Shown in pieces: positions 45,294-53,744 of a stretch of DNA of 64,000 nt; the stretch's first letter is position 1, and each line of letters starts with the position of its first letter. The notes below the pieces were generated by a model. That model was not told where the DNA came from, ran no database searches, and saw only the letters and a program-made list of their open reading frames with translations. Where the stretch lies: assembly GCA_051659505.1 (NCBI GenBank), contig JBOFOQ010000020.1:25762-89761 (forward strand). Direction: 5' to 3'. Source of the stretch: JAGNZR01 sp051659505. Lineage in GTDB: Bacteria > Fusobacteriota > Fusobacteriia > Fusobacteriales > Fusobacteriaceae. The position numbers and the translations under genes were made by a program.

Positions 45294-46135
45294 TATAGTA
45301 CAACCTCCTTATGACGTGCAGCATGACAATTAAGATTTATTGCAACAGGTAGTGAAGCAATATGACAAGGATAAGTTTCAACTTTTACAGCTAAAGCTGT
45401 AGTTCTTCCCCCTAATCCTAAGGGACCTATTCCACTTTTATTAATCATTATTAAAAGTTCTTTTTCAAGTTGAGCATTAATTAAATCAGGACTTTCATCA
45501 TCAATTTCTCTCATAAGAGCTTCTTTAGCAATAAGAGCAGCTTTTTCAAAACTTCCACCTATTCCCACTCCAACTATAATTGGGGGACAAGGGTTCCCAC
45601 CAGCATTTTTTATTGTTTCTAAAACAAATTTTTTAACACCTTCGATTCCATCAGAAGGCTTCATCATTCTTACAATACTCATATTTTCAGAACCACCTCC
45701 CTTAGGAGCAACTACTATCTTTATTTTATCAGAACCTGTAATTAATTTAGTGTGTATTACTGCAGGTGTGTTGTCTTTGGTGTTTACTCTATCAAAGGGG
45801 TGTCTTACAATAGAGTTTCTTAAATATCCTTTTTTATATCCTTTTCTAACTCCTTCTTGAACAGCTTCATAAATATCACCATTAAGCTTAACTTCTGTTC
45901 CTACTTCAAGAAAAACTACAACTAATCCTGTATCTTGGCACATTGGAAGTAATTCACTACTAGCTATCTCATCATTTTTAATTATTTGTTCTAAAACATT
46001 TTTGGCAACAGAAGATTCCTCATTTGCATGAAATCTTTTAATTTTATTTAGTATACTTCCTTCTATATGATAATTAGCTTCGATACAAAGTCTTTCCACT
46101 TCTTGGGTAATTATTTGCATATTAATTTCTCTCAT
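45293..46135 (-). CDS. Class I fumarate hydratase, alpha subunit
   Basis: The iron-sulfur subunit (280 aa) of the same hydro-lyase. Cluster cysteines fall in LLPMCQDTGLVVVFLEVG (near 58), GGNPCPPIIVGVGIGG (near 187) and YPCHIASLPVAINLNCHAARH (near 263); GGGSENMS is the conserved loop. I start at the ATG at 46135, because an upstream ATG (46147) is embedded in the ribosome site ATGGAGG. A 22-base-period repeat array lies directly upstream and may regulate the gene. Confidence 0.9.
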   Translation of the reverse strand: MREINMQIITQEVERLCIEANYHIEGSILNKIKRFHANEESSVAKNVLEQIIKNDEIASSELLPMCQDTGLVVVFLEVGTEVKLNGDIYEAVQEGVRKGYKKGYLRNSIVRHPFDRVNTKDNTPAVIHTKLITGSDKIKIVVAPKGGGSENMSIVRMMKPSDGIEGVKKFVLETIKNAGGNPCPPIIVGVGIGGSFEKAALIAKEALMREIDDESPDLINAQLEKELLIMINKSGIGPLGLGGRTTALAVKVETYPCHIASLPVAINLNCHAARHKEVVL

Positions 46136-46161
46136 ATAAACCTCCATTTATAATTAAAAGT

Positions 46162-46214
46162 AAACTGTTTAGTTATAAAAATTAAACAGTTTAATTATAA
46201 AAATTAAACTGTTT
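46162..46214. repeat. Three AAACWGTTT palindromes at exact 22-base spacing
   Basis: AAACTGTTT (46162-46170), AAACAGTTT (46184-46192) and AAACTGTTT (46206-46214) are separated by nearly identical spacers (TTATAAAAATT). They can form alternative stems and sit between crr and the fumarase genes. The last copy runs into a T-tract. Confidence 0.85.
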
Positions 46215-46235
46215 AGTTTTTTTAAAAATATTTTA

Positions 46236-46730
46236 TTATTTAATAAGTTTAACCTTCATTAAAAGATCTCCTGCTTTAATATCACCAGTTGCTACAATTT
46301 CAATTTTCTCAACAAGATCCATATTATTAATAATAATAGGTGTTTTCACTGATAATGCATTATTTTTTAGAAAATCTAAGTCATACTTAACTAGTTCATC
46401 ACCAACTTTAACATTTGTTCCAGAGGTTGCGATTCTAGTAAATCCTTCACTTTTAAGCTGAACCGTATTAATACCAAAATGAACAATCATCTCTAATCCA
46501 TTTGGAACTTCAAAACTAATAGCATGATTAGTTTCAAAAATATCTATATCTCCAGCTACAGGAGCAAAAATTGAACCTTCAGAAGGCTCTATAGCACACC
46601 CATCACCTATCATCTTTTGAGCGAATGCTTCATCTGGAACCTCTGAAAGAGCTATAACTTTACCATTTAACGGCGAATAAATATTGAACCAAACCTCTTC
46701 TTTCTTCTTAAATAAATCAAATAATCCCAT
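46236..46730 (-). CDS. crr: PTS glucose-type EIIA component
   Basis: A soluble phosphocarrier of 164 aa that passes phosphate from HPr to a sugar EIIBC. NHAISFEVPNGLEMIVHFGI (near 79-98) contains both family histidines, the second (in IVHFG) being the phosphorylated one. NTVQLKSEGF follows, and the C-terminus ATGDIKAGDLLMKV is typical. The gene encodes EIIA alone and no EIIB or EIIC lies nearby, so it serves a transporter elsewhere and may have a signalling role like E. coli Crr. A long palindrome lies upstream of its ribosome site. Confidence 0.92.
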   Translation of the reverse strand: MGLFDLFKKKEEVWFNIYSPLNGKVIALSEVPDEAFAQKMIGDGCAIEPSEGSIFAPVAGDIDIFETNHAISFEVPNGLEMIVHFGINTVQLKSEGFTRIATSGTNVKVGDELVKYDLDFLKNNALSVKTPIIINNMDLVEKIEIVATGDIKAGDLLMKVKLIK

Positions 46731-46752
46731 TTTTTCCTCCTACAAATCTATA

Positions 46753-46783
46753 ATACACTATACAAGTATATTGTATAGTGTAT
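46753..46783. promoter_or_regulatory. Operator-like palindrome upstream of crr
   Basis: Two perfect 13-base arms, ATACACTATACAA and TTGTATAGTGTAT, flank a 5-base centre. The site lies 22 bases upstream of the crr start codon, in the leader or over the promoter. No T-run follows, so it looks like a repressor site or an mRNA hairpin rather than a terminator. The remaining intergenic sequence to 47003 shows nothing else that I can name. Confidence 0.6.
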
Positions 46784-47003
46784 ATGTTCTATTTTTTCAT
46801 ATTTCTACATATAAATCAAGCTTTTTATTTCATCAACAAATAAAAATGTTAAATTAAGATATAAAAATATCTATTTTTATAATAAAATCAGATATTTTAT
46901 TATATTCGACAATAATATCTCCTTTTTAGAAATTTAAAGTAAGTAGCCCCTCTAAGTATATAATACCATTAAAGAAAGAAAAATCAAACGATTTTTTAAT
47001 AAT

Positions 47004-47032
47004 TTGCATTAAAGAAAATAAGCCTGTATAAT
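47004..47032 (+). promoter_or_regulatory. Promoter of the hydrolase-cca operon
   Basis: TTGCAT (47004-47009), 17 bases and TATAAT (47027-47032), 56 bases before the start codon. Confidence 0.75.
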
Positions 47033-47088
47033 AAATTTAAAAGATAAAATAAAAAAATAGAATAAAAATATATTAAGGAGTGTATAAA

Positions 47089-47943
47089 ATGATATGTGGT
47101 AGTATAAACTCTCCCAAAGGCATTGTTCAAATAATTCATGGAATGTCTGAGCACCATGAAAGATATTTAGAATTTGCTAAATTTTTAAATAATAACGGGT
47201 ACATAGTTCTTCTCTCAGATCATAAAAGCCATGGGAAATTAGCCTATGAAAATAACCAGTTAGGGCTATTTTATGATTCCTTTGGAATATTAGTAGAAGA
47301 ACAAATTAAAATCTCTAAAAATATAAAAGCTATCTACCCTAAACTACCTCTATTCATACTAGGACACAGTATGGGCTCCTTTATAGCCCAAGAACATATG
47401 AAATACTTTTCATTATCTGTTGCAGGATATATAATCATGGGAAGTTGTGGAGAAAATAAATTTATAACAAATTTAGGAAAAAAATTATTTAAAATAATAA
47501 AAAAATTTACTGATAAACCACAAAATATTTTTAATGATATTTTTTTTATAGGATGTAATTCAAAAATAAAAGATAAAAATAAATTTTCTTGGCTATCAAG
47601 AGATAAAAATATAGTTGAAAAGTATATAGAAGATCCTCTTTCAGGGTTCAGTTATAATCCGAATTTTTATTATGAATTTTTATCGTTTTTATCAAAATTA
47701 TATATTAAAAGTAGCTTTTATAATACAAATAAAACAATAGGTATTTTTATTCTTTCAGGAGAAGATGATCCTATTGGAATGTATGGGGAAGGAGTAAAAA
47801 AACTTTATTTTTTTTACAAGAATTTGGGGTTTTCAAATTTACGGCTGAAACTTTATGGAGAATTTAGACATGAAATTCTCAATGAATTAGGCAAAGAGGA
47901 AGTTTATTTTGATATTTTAGAATGGTTAAATAAAAATATATAG
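47089..47943 (+). CDS. Alpha/beta hydrolase, monoacylglycerol-lipase-like (S33)
   Basis: A cytosolic serine hydrolase of 284 aa. It shows the lysophospholipase/monoglyceride lipase pattern: oxyanion region IIHGMSEHHERY (near 17), LSDHKSHGKL, nucleophile elbow LGHSMGS (Ser near 101), the Asp in LSGEDDPIG and the His in RHEIL near the end, so the triad is complete. I use the ATG at 47089, eight bases after AAGGAG; a GTG at 47080 lies directly against that ribosome site. It is cotranscribed with the nucleotidyltransferase gene (13-base gap). The natural substrate is unknown; a lysophospholipid or monoacylglycerol is likely. Confidence 0.82.
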   Translation: MICGSINSPKGIVQIIHGMSEHHERYLEFAKFLNNNGYIVLLSDHKSHGKLAYENNQLGLFYDSFGILVEEQIKISKNIKAIYPKLPLFILGHSMGSFIAQEHMKYFSLSVAGYIIMGSCGENKFITNLGKKLFKIIKKFTDKPQNIFNDIFFIGCNSKIKDKNKFSWLSRDKNIVEKYIEDPLSGFSYNPNFYYEFLSFLSKLYIKSSFYNTNKTIGIFILSGEDDPIGMYGEGVKKLYFFYKNLGFSNLRLKLYGEFRHEILNELGKEEVYFDILEWLNKNI

Positions 47944-47956
47944 CATAGGAGTTTAA

Positions 47957-49234
47957 ATGATAGAATATGATAAATTAAATGATGATGTTAAATTTATTTT
48001 AGAGTTACTAAAAAAAAATGGTCAAGGTGTCCTTGTAGGCGGAGCAATTAGAGACCTTCTTCTTGGTTTAAAACCTAAAGATTATGACTTTGCCACTGAT
48101 ATTTCTTATGATCAATTAAAAATGATTTTTAAAGATTATTCCCCTGTGGAATATGGAAAAAGTTTTGGTATTCTTCAAATTAGAATTGGAAAGATAGAGT
48201 ATCAAATAGCAAAATTTCGAACTGATATAGGAACTCCTCAAAATAGAAAAAAACAAGAGGTTAAATTCATATCTGATTTAGCTTTAGATTTACAAAGAAG
48301 AGATTTTACAATTAATGCCATTGCCTATGATGGTTCTAACCTAATCTACGGCAACGAGTGGTGCAAGCATGATATTGAAAATAAAATACTTCGTTTTATG
48401 GGAAACCCAGTGCATAGAATAAAAGAAGACCCTTTACGACTTTTTAGAGGAATCAGATTTGCTTGTACAAAGAAGCTTAATTATAAATGTTTACTTAAAT
48501 TTGCAAATAGAAATTTAGATATTGTAAAAACTCTTTCTTATGAAAGAATAAAAGATGAATTTAACAAAATTTTAGTTTCGGACTCAGTGGAAATAGCTTT
48601 TGAAATTTTTGAAAAATTGAAATTATGGCAGTATTTAGAGCCTAAAATTGAAGAATTGATAATTTTAAATAAAAAAAACTCTAAGGGAATTAGAGAATAT
48701 AGTGAGATTGTTTCTCTCGTTAAAACAGTTAAAAATAAGAGACACTTGCGTCTAGCATGCTTTCTCCAAAATATAGGAGTGGTATCAGGAAAGACATTTC
48801 TAAAAAAATTAAATTATTCTAAAGAATCAATTAATCTAGTTATTAAGTTAATTGATAATTATTATCCTGGGATAGAGTTTAACTCTCCAGTTATAGTAAA
48901 AAAAATTATAAAAAATATTGGTCATGAAAATATAAGAAAATATATATATTTTCTTATAGCAAATGCCCAAGTGGGTAAAATTACTTTTTCTTCTTTAGAG
49001 CGATTCAGAAAATATTACAAAGAAATATGTAATAATAAAGAAGCTGTGGAATTAAAAGATTTAAAAATTACAGGAAATGATTTAGTTAAAATAGGAATAG
49101 AAGGAAAAGAGATTGGAGAAAATTTAGACTATTTATTGAATTTAGTTTTTGAAAATCCAAATTGGAATGCTAAAGAAAAATTATTAGAATTATGTAGAGA
49201 ACGATTAAAAAATAAAAATAGTCTTGTAATTTAA
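47957..49234 (+). CDS. cca: CCA-adding-type tRNA nucleotidyltransferase
   Basis: A class II nucleotidyltransferase of the CCA-adding/poly(A) polymerase superfamily. The head domain has GQGVLVGGAIRDLLLG (22-37) and the DYDFATD metal site (near 44). Next are RRDFTINAIAYD and EDPLRLFRGIRFACT (neck). At 425 aa it matches bacterial CCA enzymes without an HD domain. All tRNA genes in this window encode CCA, so the enzyme would mainly repair ends. The poly(A) polymerase alternative cannot be excluded by eye. Confidence 0.88.
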   Translation: MIEYDKLNDDVKFILELLKKNGQGVLVGGAIRDLLLGLKPKDYDFATDISYDQLKMIFKDYSPVEYGKSFGILQIRIGKIEYQIAKFRTDIGTPQNRKKQEVKFISDLALDLQRRDFTINAIAYDGSNLIYGNEWCKHDIENKILRFMGNPVHRIKEDPLRLFRGIRFACTKKLNYKCLLKFANRNLDIVKTLSYERIKDEFNKILVSDSVEIAFEIFEKLKLWQYLEPKIEELIILNKKNSKGIREYSEIVSLVKTVKNKRHLRLACFLQNIGVVSGKTFLKKLNYSKESINLVIKLIDNYYPGIEFNSPVIVKKIIKNIGHENIRKYIYFLIANAQVGKITFSSLERFRKYYKEICNNKEAVELKDLKITGNDLVKIGIEGKEIGENLDYLLNLVFENPNWNAKEKLLELCRERLKNKNSLVI

Positions 49235-49603
49235 ATTATAGAAAAACATATACCTAATAATAATTGACCATAATTTAAATCGTTTTTAATTTTCCATAAT
49301 TTTTATTATAAGATTATATTTGTGAAAAATAATGCATTTAGATTTATAAACACTTTATCGCTATTTTAATAACATGAACTTGGTTTAGATGTTATTAATC
49401 ACATCTTTATAATTAAGTGTTTTAAAAATATAATTATAGAAATATAAAAATAAAAATTAGTCACTTAATTAATGCAGAAAAAAATGAGTTGATTATTATT
49501 TTGTTGAAAAGTCATAGGTAGTTATTCTTTAAATTTTTCCAAAAATAAAATATTGTCTTAAATTAGCAGAGATAATTATTATTTTGACGATAGGAGTAAC
49601 ATA
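49235..49603. other. AT-rich intergenic region without a gene
   Basis: I find no supported reading frame, tRNA or strong terminator in this stretch between cca and the dif-like site. It is extremely AT-rich, with several short inverted repeats such as GATGTTATTAATCACATC near 49388. Confidence 0.5.
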
Positions 49604-49631
49604 ATAGAATATAATGTTAATTATATTCTAA
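49604..49631. other. dif-like Xer recombination site
   Basis: TAGAATATAA (49605-49614) and TTATATTCTA (49621-49630) are perfect 10-base inverted arms around a 6-base centre, TGTTAA. This is the arm-centre-arm layout of dif sites. The inner part ATAATGTTAATTAT resembles the bacterial dif core ATAATGTATATTAT. It lies 90 bases downstream of a lone tyrosine recombinase gene. Identification is by architecture only. Confidence 0.5.
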
Positions 49632-49647
49632 AACATTATTCATTTAA

Positions 49648-49666
49648 AAATTATTCCGAATAATTT
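49648..49666. other. 19-base perfect palindrome
   Basis: AAATTATTC-C-GAATAATTT is fully symmetric around one central base. It is placed between the dif-like site and the recombinase gene. Possible accessory or operator site. Confidence 0.6.
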
Positions 49667-49684
49667 ATTTGGTAAAAATAAATT

Positions 49685-49727
49685 AAAAGTGATATTAACC
49701 TAGTAACAGCAGGGCTAATATCACTCT
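49685..49727 (-). terminator. Terminator of the recombinase gene
   Basis: AGTGATATTA and TAATATCACT form the stem and overlap the final codons of the gene. The minus strand continues into a T-rich tract. Confidence 0.75.
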
Positions 49728-50707
49728 TCTAAATTAGGAACAGGAATTCTCTCTAAAACTCGTTTTTCCAGTATTGTTTTTGCATTAATATATATCTCTG
49801 TTACTTTAGTGTCTGAATGACCTAAAAAATCTCTTATTTCTAAAATATCTGCTCCATTAATAGAAAGCTCTGTAGCTATAGCATGTCTAATATTGTGAGG
49901 GCTGATGTTTTTATTTATAATTTTACCCATTTCTTGAATTAAAGAATAAAGTGTATTATAAGACATTTTAATATTTTTTTCAAAACAAGCAGGAAAAATA
50001 TAAGACTCTTCTAATTCTTCCTCTTCTACTAAAAACATATTTTTTACATAATTTTTATAATCGGACATTTTTTTTACGAGAAATTCATGCATAGGTTTAT
50101 ATTGTTCTTTACCACTTTTAGTTGTTTCTAATTTAATAAAATATTCTTCGTCTCTTCTTAATATGTGCTTAAATTTTAAATTAATTAGTTCTGAACTTCT
50201 CATTCCAGTGTAGAAAAGCATTTGAAGAATTATAATATTTCTATAACTCTTATCTCCATATACCCGATATTTTTCTAAAATTTCTTTAATATCTCCATAG
50301 GATAATTTTAAAATATTATCTAAATTTCTAGTAGTTTTAAAAAGTTGAGTATGCCTACTTGGATTAGAATATCCATTTTTTTCCAACTCTTTAAATAGTG
50401 ATTTAAGACCTGAAAGTATTGTGTTAACAGAAGTTTTTTTTAGTTTTTTATCATTTATCAAATATGCTAAGTAGTCATCAATATCATCTTTTTCGATTTC
50501 ACTCATAAGTTTTATTATTTCTTCTGGTTGAATTTCACCTTCACCTTCATAAACATAATTTAAAAATCCATTGAGATAATAAAAATAATCTTTTAGAGTT
50601 TTTTTACTTCTATAAATATCGAAAATACTTTTTTTCTCTTCTTTATTTTTCTTTTTTTTTCTAATTGAAGTTGTAAGGGTATTCGTTTCTTTTTCTATTA
50701 AAGACAT
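49721..50707 (-). CDS. Tyrosine recombinase (XerC/D-like integrase)
   Basis: A site-specific recombinase of 328 aa. The N-terminal 40 residues are very lysine-rich. A SAM-like core-binding domain follows (residues 45-130), then the catalytic domain with Arg in YTGMRSSELINLKF (near 172), a Lys in the beta-hairpin TTKSGKEQYKP, HNIRHAIATELS (His and Arg near 272), LGHSDTKVTEIYI (His, and nucleophile Tyr near 306). The complete R-K-H-R-H-Y set is present. No phage genes flank it, and a dif-like inverted repeat lies just downstream. I therefore favour a chromosome-resolving Xer enzyme over an integrase of a mobile element. Confidence 0.85.
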   Translation of the reverse strand: MSLIEKETNTLTTSIRKKKKNKEEKKSIFDIYRSKKTLKDYFYYLNGFLNYVYEGEGEIQPEEIIKLMSEIEKDDIDDYLAYLINDKKLKKTSVNTILSGLKSLFKELEKNGYSNPSRHTQLFKTTRNLDNILKLSYGDIKEILEKYRVYGDKSYRNIIILQMLFYTGMRSSELINLKFKHILRRDEEYFIKLETTKSGKEQYKPMHEFLVKKMSDYKNYVKNMFLVEEEELEESYIFPACFEKNIKMSYNTLYSLIQEMGKIINKNISPHNIRHAIATELSINGADILEIRDFLGHSDTKVTEIYINAKTILEKRVLERIPVPNLEE

Positions 50708-50785
50708 AAAACCACCTCAAAATATTAATAATTATTTAACTAGTTTTTATTTTATATATTCTATAATTAATATAAATTTCACTTT

Positions 50786-51466
50786 TTATATTATATCATC
50801 TTGATTAACTTCAATCACTTCTCCAATTTCTAAATTTCCCAATTCTAATTTTCCAAACTTTATTCTTTTAAGATATACTACTTCGTTTCCAACAGCTTGT
50901 AACATTTTTTTTACTTGATGAAATTTTCCCTCTCTAATATTCAAATGAATTATTTTATCCTCTATTTTTTCTACTTCAGCAGGCATGGTAATATATCCAC
51001 CAATATCTACTCCTATTTTTAAATCTTCCATCCCTTTTTCTGTAATGTTATCTTTAAGCTCAACGTAATATATTTTATCCACATGTTTTTTAGGTGAAAT
51101 TAGCTGATGAGCAAATTTTCCATTATTTGTAAAAAGAAGTAATCCTTCTGTATCTTTGTCTAAACGTCCAACTGGAAACAAATCTTTTAATATTACCCAT
51201 TCAGGTAATAGTTCCATAACTGTACGGTCTCTACTATCAGTTAAAGCAGTTATATATCCTTCTTCCTTATTCAATACGTAATATCGAAATTCCTTATATT
51301 CTAATTTTTCATCATTTAAAAATATTTCGTCTTTTACTTCGTTAATAATAGTATGAGGAGATTTAGCTCTTAACTCATTAACAAAAATATTTCCTTCTAA
51401 TATTATTTCTCTTACCTCTTTTCTAGTTCCTAATCCACACTCTACTAAAAATTTATCTAATCTCAA
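50786..51466 (-). CDS. RsuA/RluB-family pseudouridine synthase (first copy)
   Basis: An rRNA pseudouridine synthase of 226 aa. The N-terminal S4 RNA-binding domain is MRLDKFLVECGLGTRKEVRE (1-20). The catalytic Asp is in FPVGRLDKDTEGLLLFTNNG (near 100), and KIYYVELK and REGKFHQVKKMLQAVG follow. The length matches RsuA (16S rRNA U516) more than RluB. It closely resembles the enzyme at 52241-52927, from which it is separated by one opposite-strand gene, so the pair probably arose by duplication. Confidence 0.9.
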   Translation of the reverse strand: MRLDKFLVECGLGTRKEVREIILEGNIFVNELRAKSPHTIINEVKDEIFLNDEKLEYKEFRYYVLNKEEGYITALTDSRDRTVMELLPEWVILKDLFPVGRLDKDTEGLLLFTNNGKFAHQLISPKKHVDKIYYVELKDNITEKGMEDLKIGVDIGGYITMPAEVEKIEDKIIHLNIREGKFHQVKKMLQAVGNEVVYLKRIKFGKLELGNLEIGEVIEVNQDDII

Positions 51467-51665
51467 AAATATTTCCCCCTAAAAGTCTTATTATAAAAAT
51501 TATAGAAAATAAAATCTTTTTTTTATTTTTTAACTTATTTTTTTCCTATTTTAATTATATCATAATTACTCTATTATTTGTTTTTTTAATTTAAAATAAA
51601 TTTTTATCGACATTTTCATTTTTCTAATCTATAATATAGAAAAAGAATATTGCACGGGAGCTGAA

Positions 51666-52211
51666 ATGGTTGATTTTAAAAAATTAGAAAATTATATTAG
51701 TATTATAGAAAAAGGTGAAATTCCATTAGAGAAAAGTTTTAATGAATTTGTAGTTGAATTTTACAAAATATCTAAAATTGTACCTTTATCAAAATATCTA
51801 AAAAGTATAAATAGAACCTCTAAAACTCCTAAAATAATGAATGCAAAAAAAGCTGGAGAAGTGATTTTTTTTAGTGAAAAAGATGATGAAATAAAAACTT
51901 TATTAAAAAGAAATGGTTATAAAGAGATTCCACAAATGGATTATACTTCTATTATGCTTCTAAGAAAGGTTGATTTATTTATGAACTGGAAAAAACTTAT
52001 CTCTTATTTTGATGGTAAAGGAACCATTCAAGAAATTAATAATTCTCTAAAACCTAAACTACTTCCTGGAGAGGTAGAGAAATTAGAATCTTATGTAAAA
52101 GAAGAATTAAAATTAACAGATCAAGAATATAATTGGTTTTTAAATAAATTTTCTAAAATTATTTTACAAAAAGAACTGGATAAATCCTTAAGAAAACTTG
52201 TAAATCAGTAA
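51666..52211 (+). CDS. Hypothetical protein between two pseudouridine synthase genes
   Basis: I do not recognise this 181-residue cytosolic protein. It is charged and predominantly helical, with no signal peptide or membrane segment. Notable stretches are FKKLENYISIIEKGEIPLEK at the start, FFSEKDDEIKTLLKRNGYK in the middle and a C-terminal helix with DKSLRKLVNQ. It has a plausible but modest ribosome site (ACGGGAG) and a terminator directly after its stop. Codon use looks like that of its neighbours. It lies divergent from one rsuA-like gene and convergent with the other. Confidence 0.6.
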   Translation: MVDFKKLENYISIIEKGEIPLEKSFNEFVVEFYKISKIVPLSKYLKSINRTSKTPKIMNAKKAGEVIFFSEKDDEIKTLLKRNGYKEIPQMDYTSIMLLRKVDLFMNWKKLISYFDGKGTIQEINNSLKPKLLPGEVEKLESYVKEELKLTDQEYNWFLNKFSKIILQKELDKSLRKLVNQ

Positions 52212-52242
52212 AAAAGCTAAATATTTATTTTAGCTTTTTTTT
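52210..52242. terminator. Bidirectional terminator
   Basis: AAAAAAGCTAAA and TTTAGCTTTTTT form a perfect 12-base stem between two convergent genes. Confidence 0.85.
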
Positions 52243-52927
52243 ATATAATATCTTCTTTTTTTATTTCTCTAAACTCACCTAAACGCATATTTTCTAAAGT
52301 TACTTTTGCAAATCTAATTCGTCTTAAATAATTAACTCTGTTATTCACAGCTTTTAGCATTTTTTTTACTTGGTGATAACGTCCTTCAACAATGATTAAA
52401 GTTATAGAATTATCAGTGATTTTTTTTGCCTTTGAGGGCTTACACTTATAGTCATCAATTACTATTTCATTTTCTAGTTTGTATATATCAGAATCAGAAA
52501 TAACCCGGTCTAGCTCAGCATAATATTCTTTGTCTATTAATTTATCAGGATAAGTTAATTCATAATTTAAATTTCCGTCATTAGTAAAAATTAGAACTCC
52601 TTCAGTATCTTTATCTAATCTCCCCACTGGGGCTATTCCTCTCTTATCTAGCCATTTTGGAAGAATATCAGCAACTGTAGGCTTATCATTAACAGGATTA
52701 GACATAGCAGTTAAATACCCCGCTGGTTTATACATAACATAATATTTAAGTTTTTTTTCTTTTAATGTTTCATTTAAATATGTGATTTTATCATTATTTT
52801 CATCTATTTGTCTTCCTATATCTATTTCAACTGTGTCATTAACTAATATCTCACCATTTTTAATTAATTTTTTTATTTTTTTACCACTGTCCACTCCGCA
52901 CTTAATAAGGTATTTTTCTAATCTCAT
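52241..52927 (-). CDS. RsuA/RluB-family pseudouridine synthase (second copy)
   Basis: The paralogue (228 aa) of the enzyme at 50786-51466. The S4 domain begins MRLEKYLIKCGVDSGKKIKK. The catalytic Asp is in APVGRLDKDTEGVLIFTNDG, followed by KEYYAELD and VEGRYHQVKKMLKAVNNRV. Both copies keep all catalytic motifs. The two may therefore modify different rRNA sites, for example in 16S and 23S rRNA, but I cannot assign which is which. Confidence 0.9.
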   Translation of the reverse strand: MRLEKYLIKCGVDSGKKIKKLIKNGEILVNDTVEIDIGRQIDENNDKITYLNETLKEKKLKYYVMYKPAGYLTAMSNPVNDKPTVADILPKWLDKRGIAPVGRLDKDTEGVLIFTNDGNLNYELTYPDKLIDKEYYAELDRVISDSDIYKLENEIVIDDYKCKPSKAKKITDNSITLIIVEGRYHQVKKMLKAVNNRVNYLRRIRFAKVTLENMRLGEFREIKKEDII

Positions 52928-53033
52928 ATGACCTCTTTTTTTATTTTGATTTCTTATTTTAACATATATTTTTTACCTTTGCATTAATTAATAAAAAATA
53001 GTATAATTTAGAAGAATTTAGGAGGTTTAAACA

Positions 53034-53612
53034 ATGGAATTAAAAAAACAATTGGAGTTTCTTATTGAAATTGATAAAATGAAGGGGATTTTCAGAGAAT
53101 CTCTTGTGTTAAATGGAGAAAGACGTGAAAATGATGCTGAACATAGCTGGCATATGGCAATGACCGCTTTTATTCTAAAACCATATTTCAATTATTCAAT
53201 AGATATGGAGAAAACTATAAAAATGATATTAATTCATGATGTTGTAGAAATATACGCAGGAGACAACCCTTGTTTTGGAATAATTAACACTGAGAAATAT
53301 CAACAAGAACTAGAAAGTGCAAAAAAAATATTTGGACTATTACCTAAAGAACAAAGTATAGTACTAATGAATCTTTGGTTAGAGTTTGAAGAACAAAAAA
53401 CTTCTGAATCTCATTTTGCAAATTGCTGTGATAGATTTCAAGGGTTTTTACAAAATATAACTTCAGATGGTCATACATGGAAAAAATTCAACGTAGAAGA
53501 AGAACAAATTTTAAAAAGAGTTAAACCTATAAAAGAGTATCTTCCTCAAGTATACAAAGAAATAATCTTAAAAAAAATAGAATACTATAAAGAAAAAAAA
53601 ATTATAAAATAA
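53034..53612 (+). CDS. HD-domain nucleotidase (YfbR/HDDC2-like)
   Basis: A 192-residue metal-dependent phosphohydrolase. The HD motifs are AEHSWHMAMTAFI (near 35-47, first His), ILIHDVVEIYAGD (near 65-77, His-Asp and the following Glu) and a later Asp in NCCDRFQGF. This arrangement is that of the HD_3 group, including 5'-deoxynucleotidase YfbR, so removal of phosphate from deoxynucleoside monophosphates is likely. It is monocistronic behind TAGGAGG. Confidence 0.8.
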   Translation: MELKKQLEFLIEIDKMKGIFRESLVLNGERRENDAEHSWHMAMTAFILKPYFNYSIDMEKTIKMILIHDVVEIYAGDNPCFGIINTEKYQQELESAKKIFGLLPKEQSIVLMNLWLEFEEQKTSESHFANCCDRFQGFLQNITSDGHTWKKFNVEEEQILKRVKPIKEYLPQVYKEIILKKIEYYKEKKIIK

Positions 53613-53744
53613 TTTTTAATTATTAATCATACTACTCATAATGTTTTTTAGCAAAGAGTATTCTTGTTATAAAATAACTATTAATTTATTAATAATTATG
53701 ATAATCTATAGAAGTTATTATTTTGAAATAGGAGGTATTAAAAT

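Noticed and set aside
49235..49720. AT-rich region considered as a replication origin
   Set aside because: I find no DnaA-box cluster and no dnaA or dnaN; a dif-like site is the better-supported feature.
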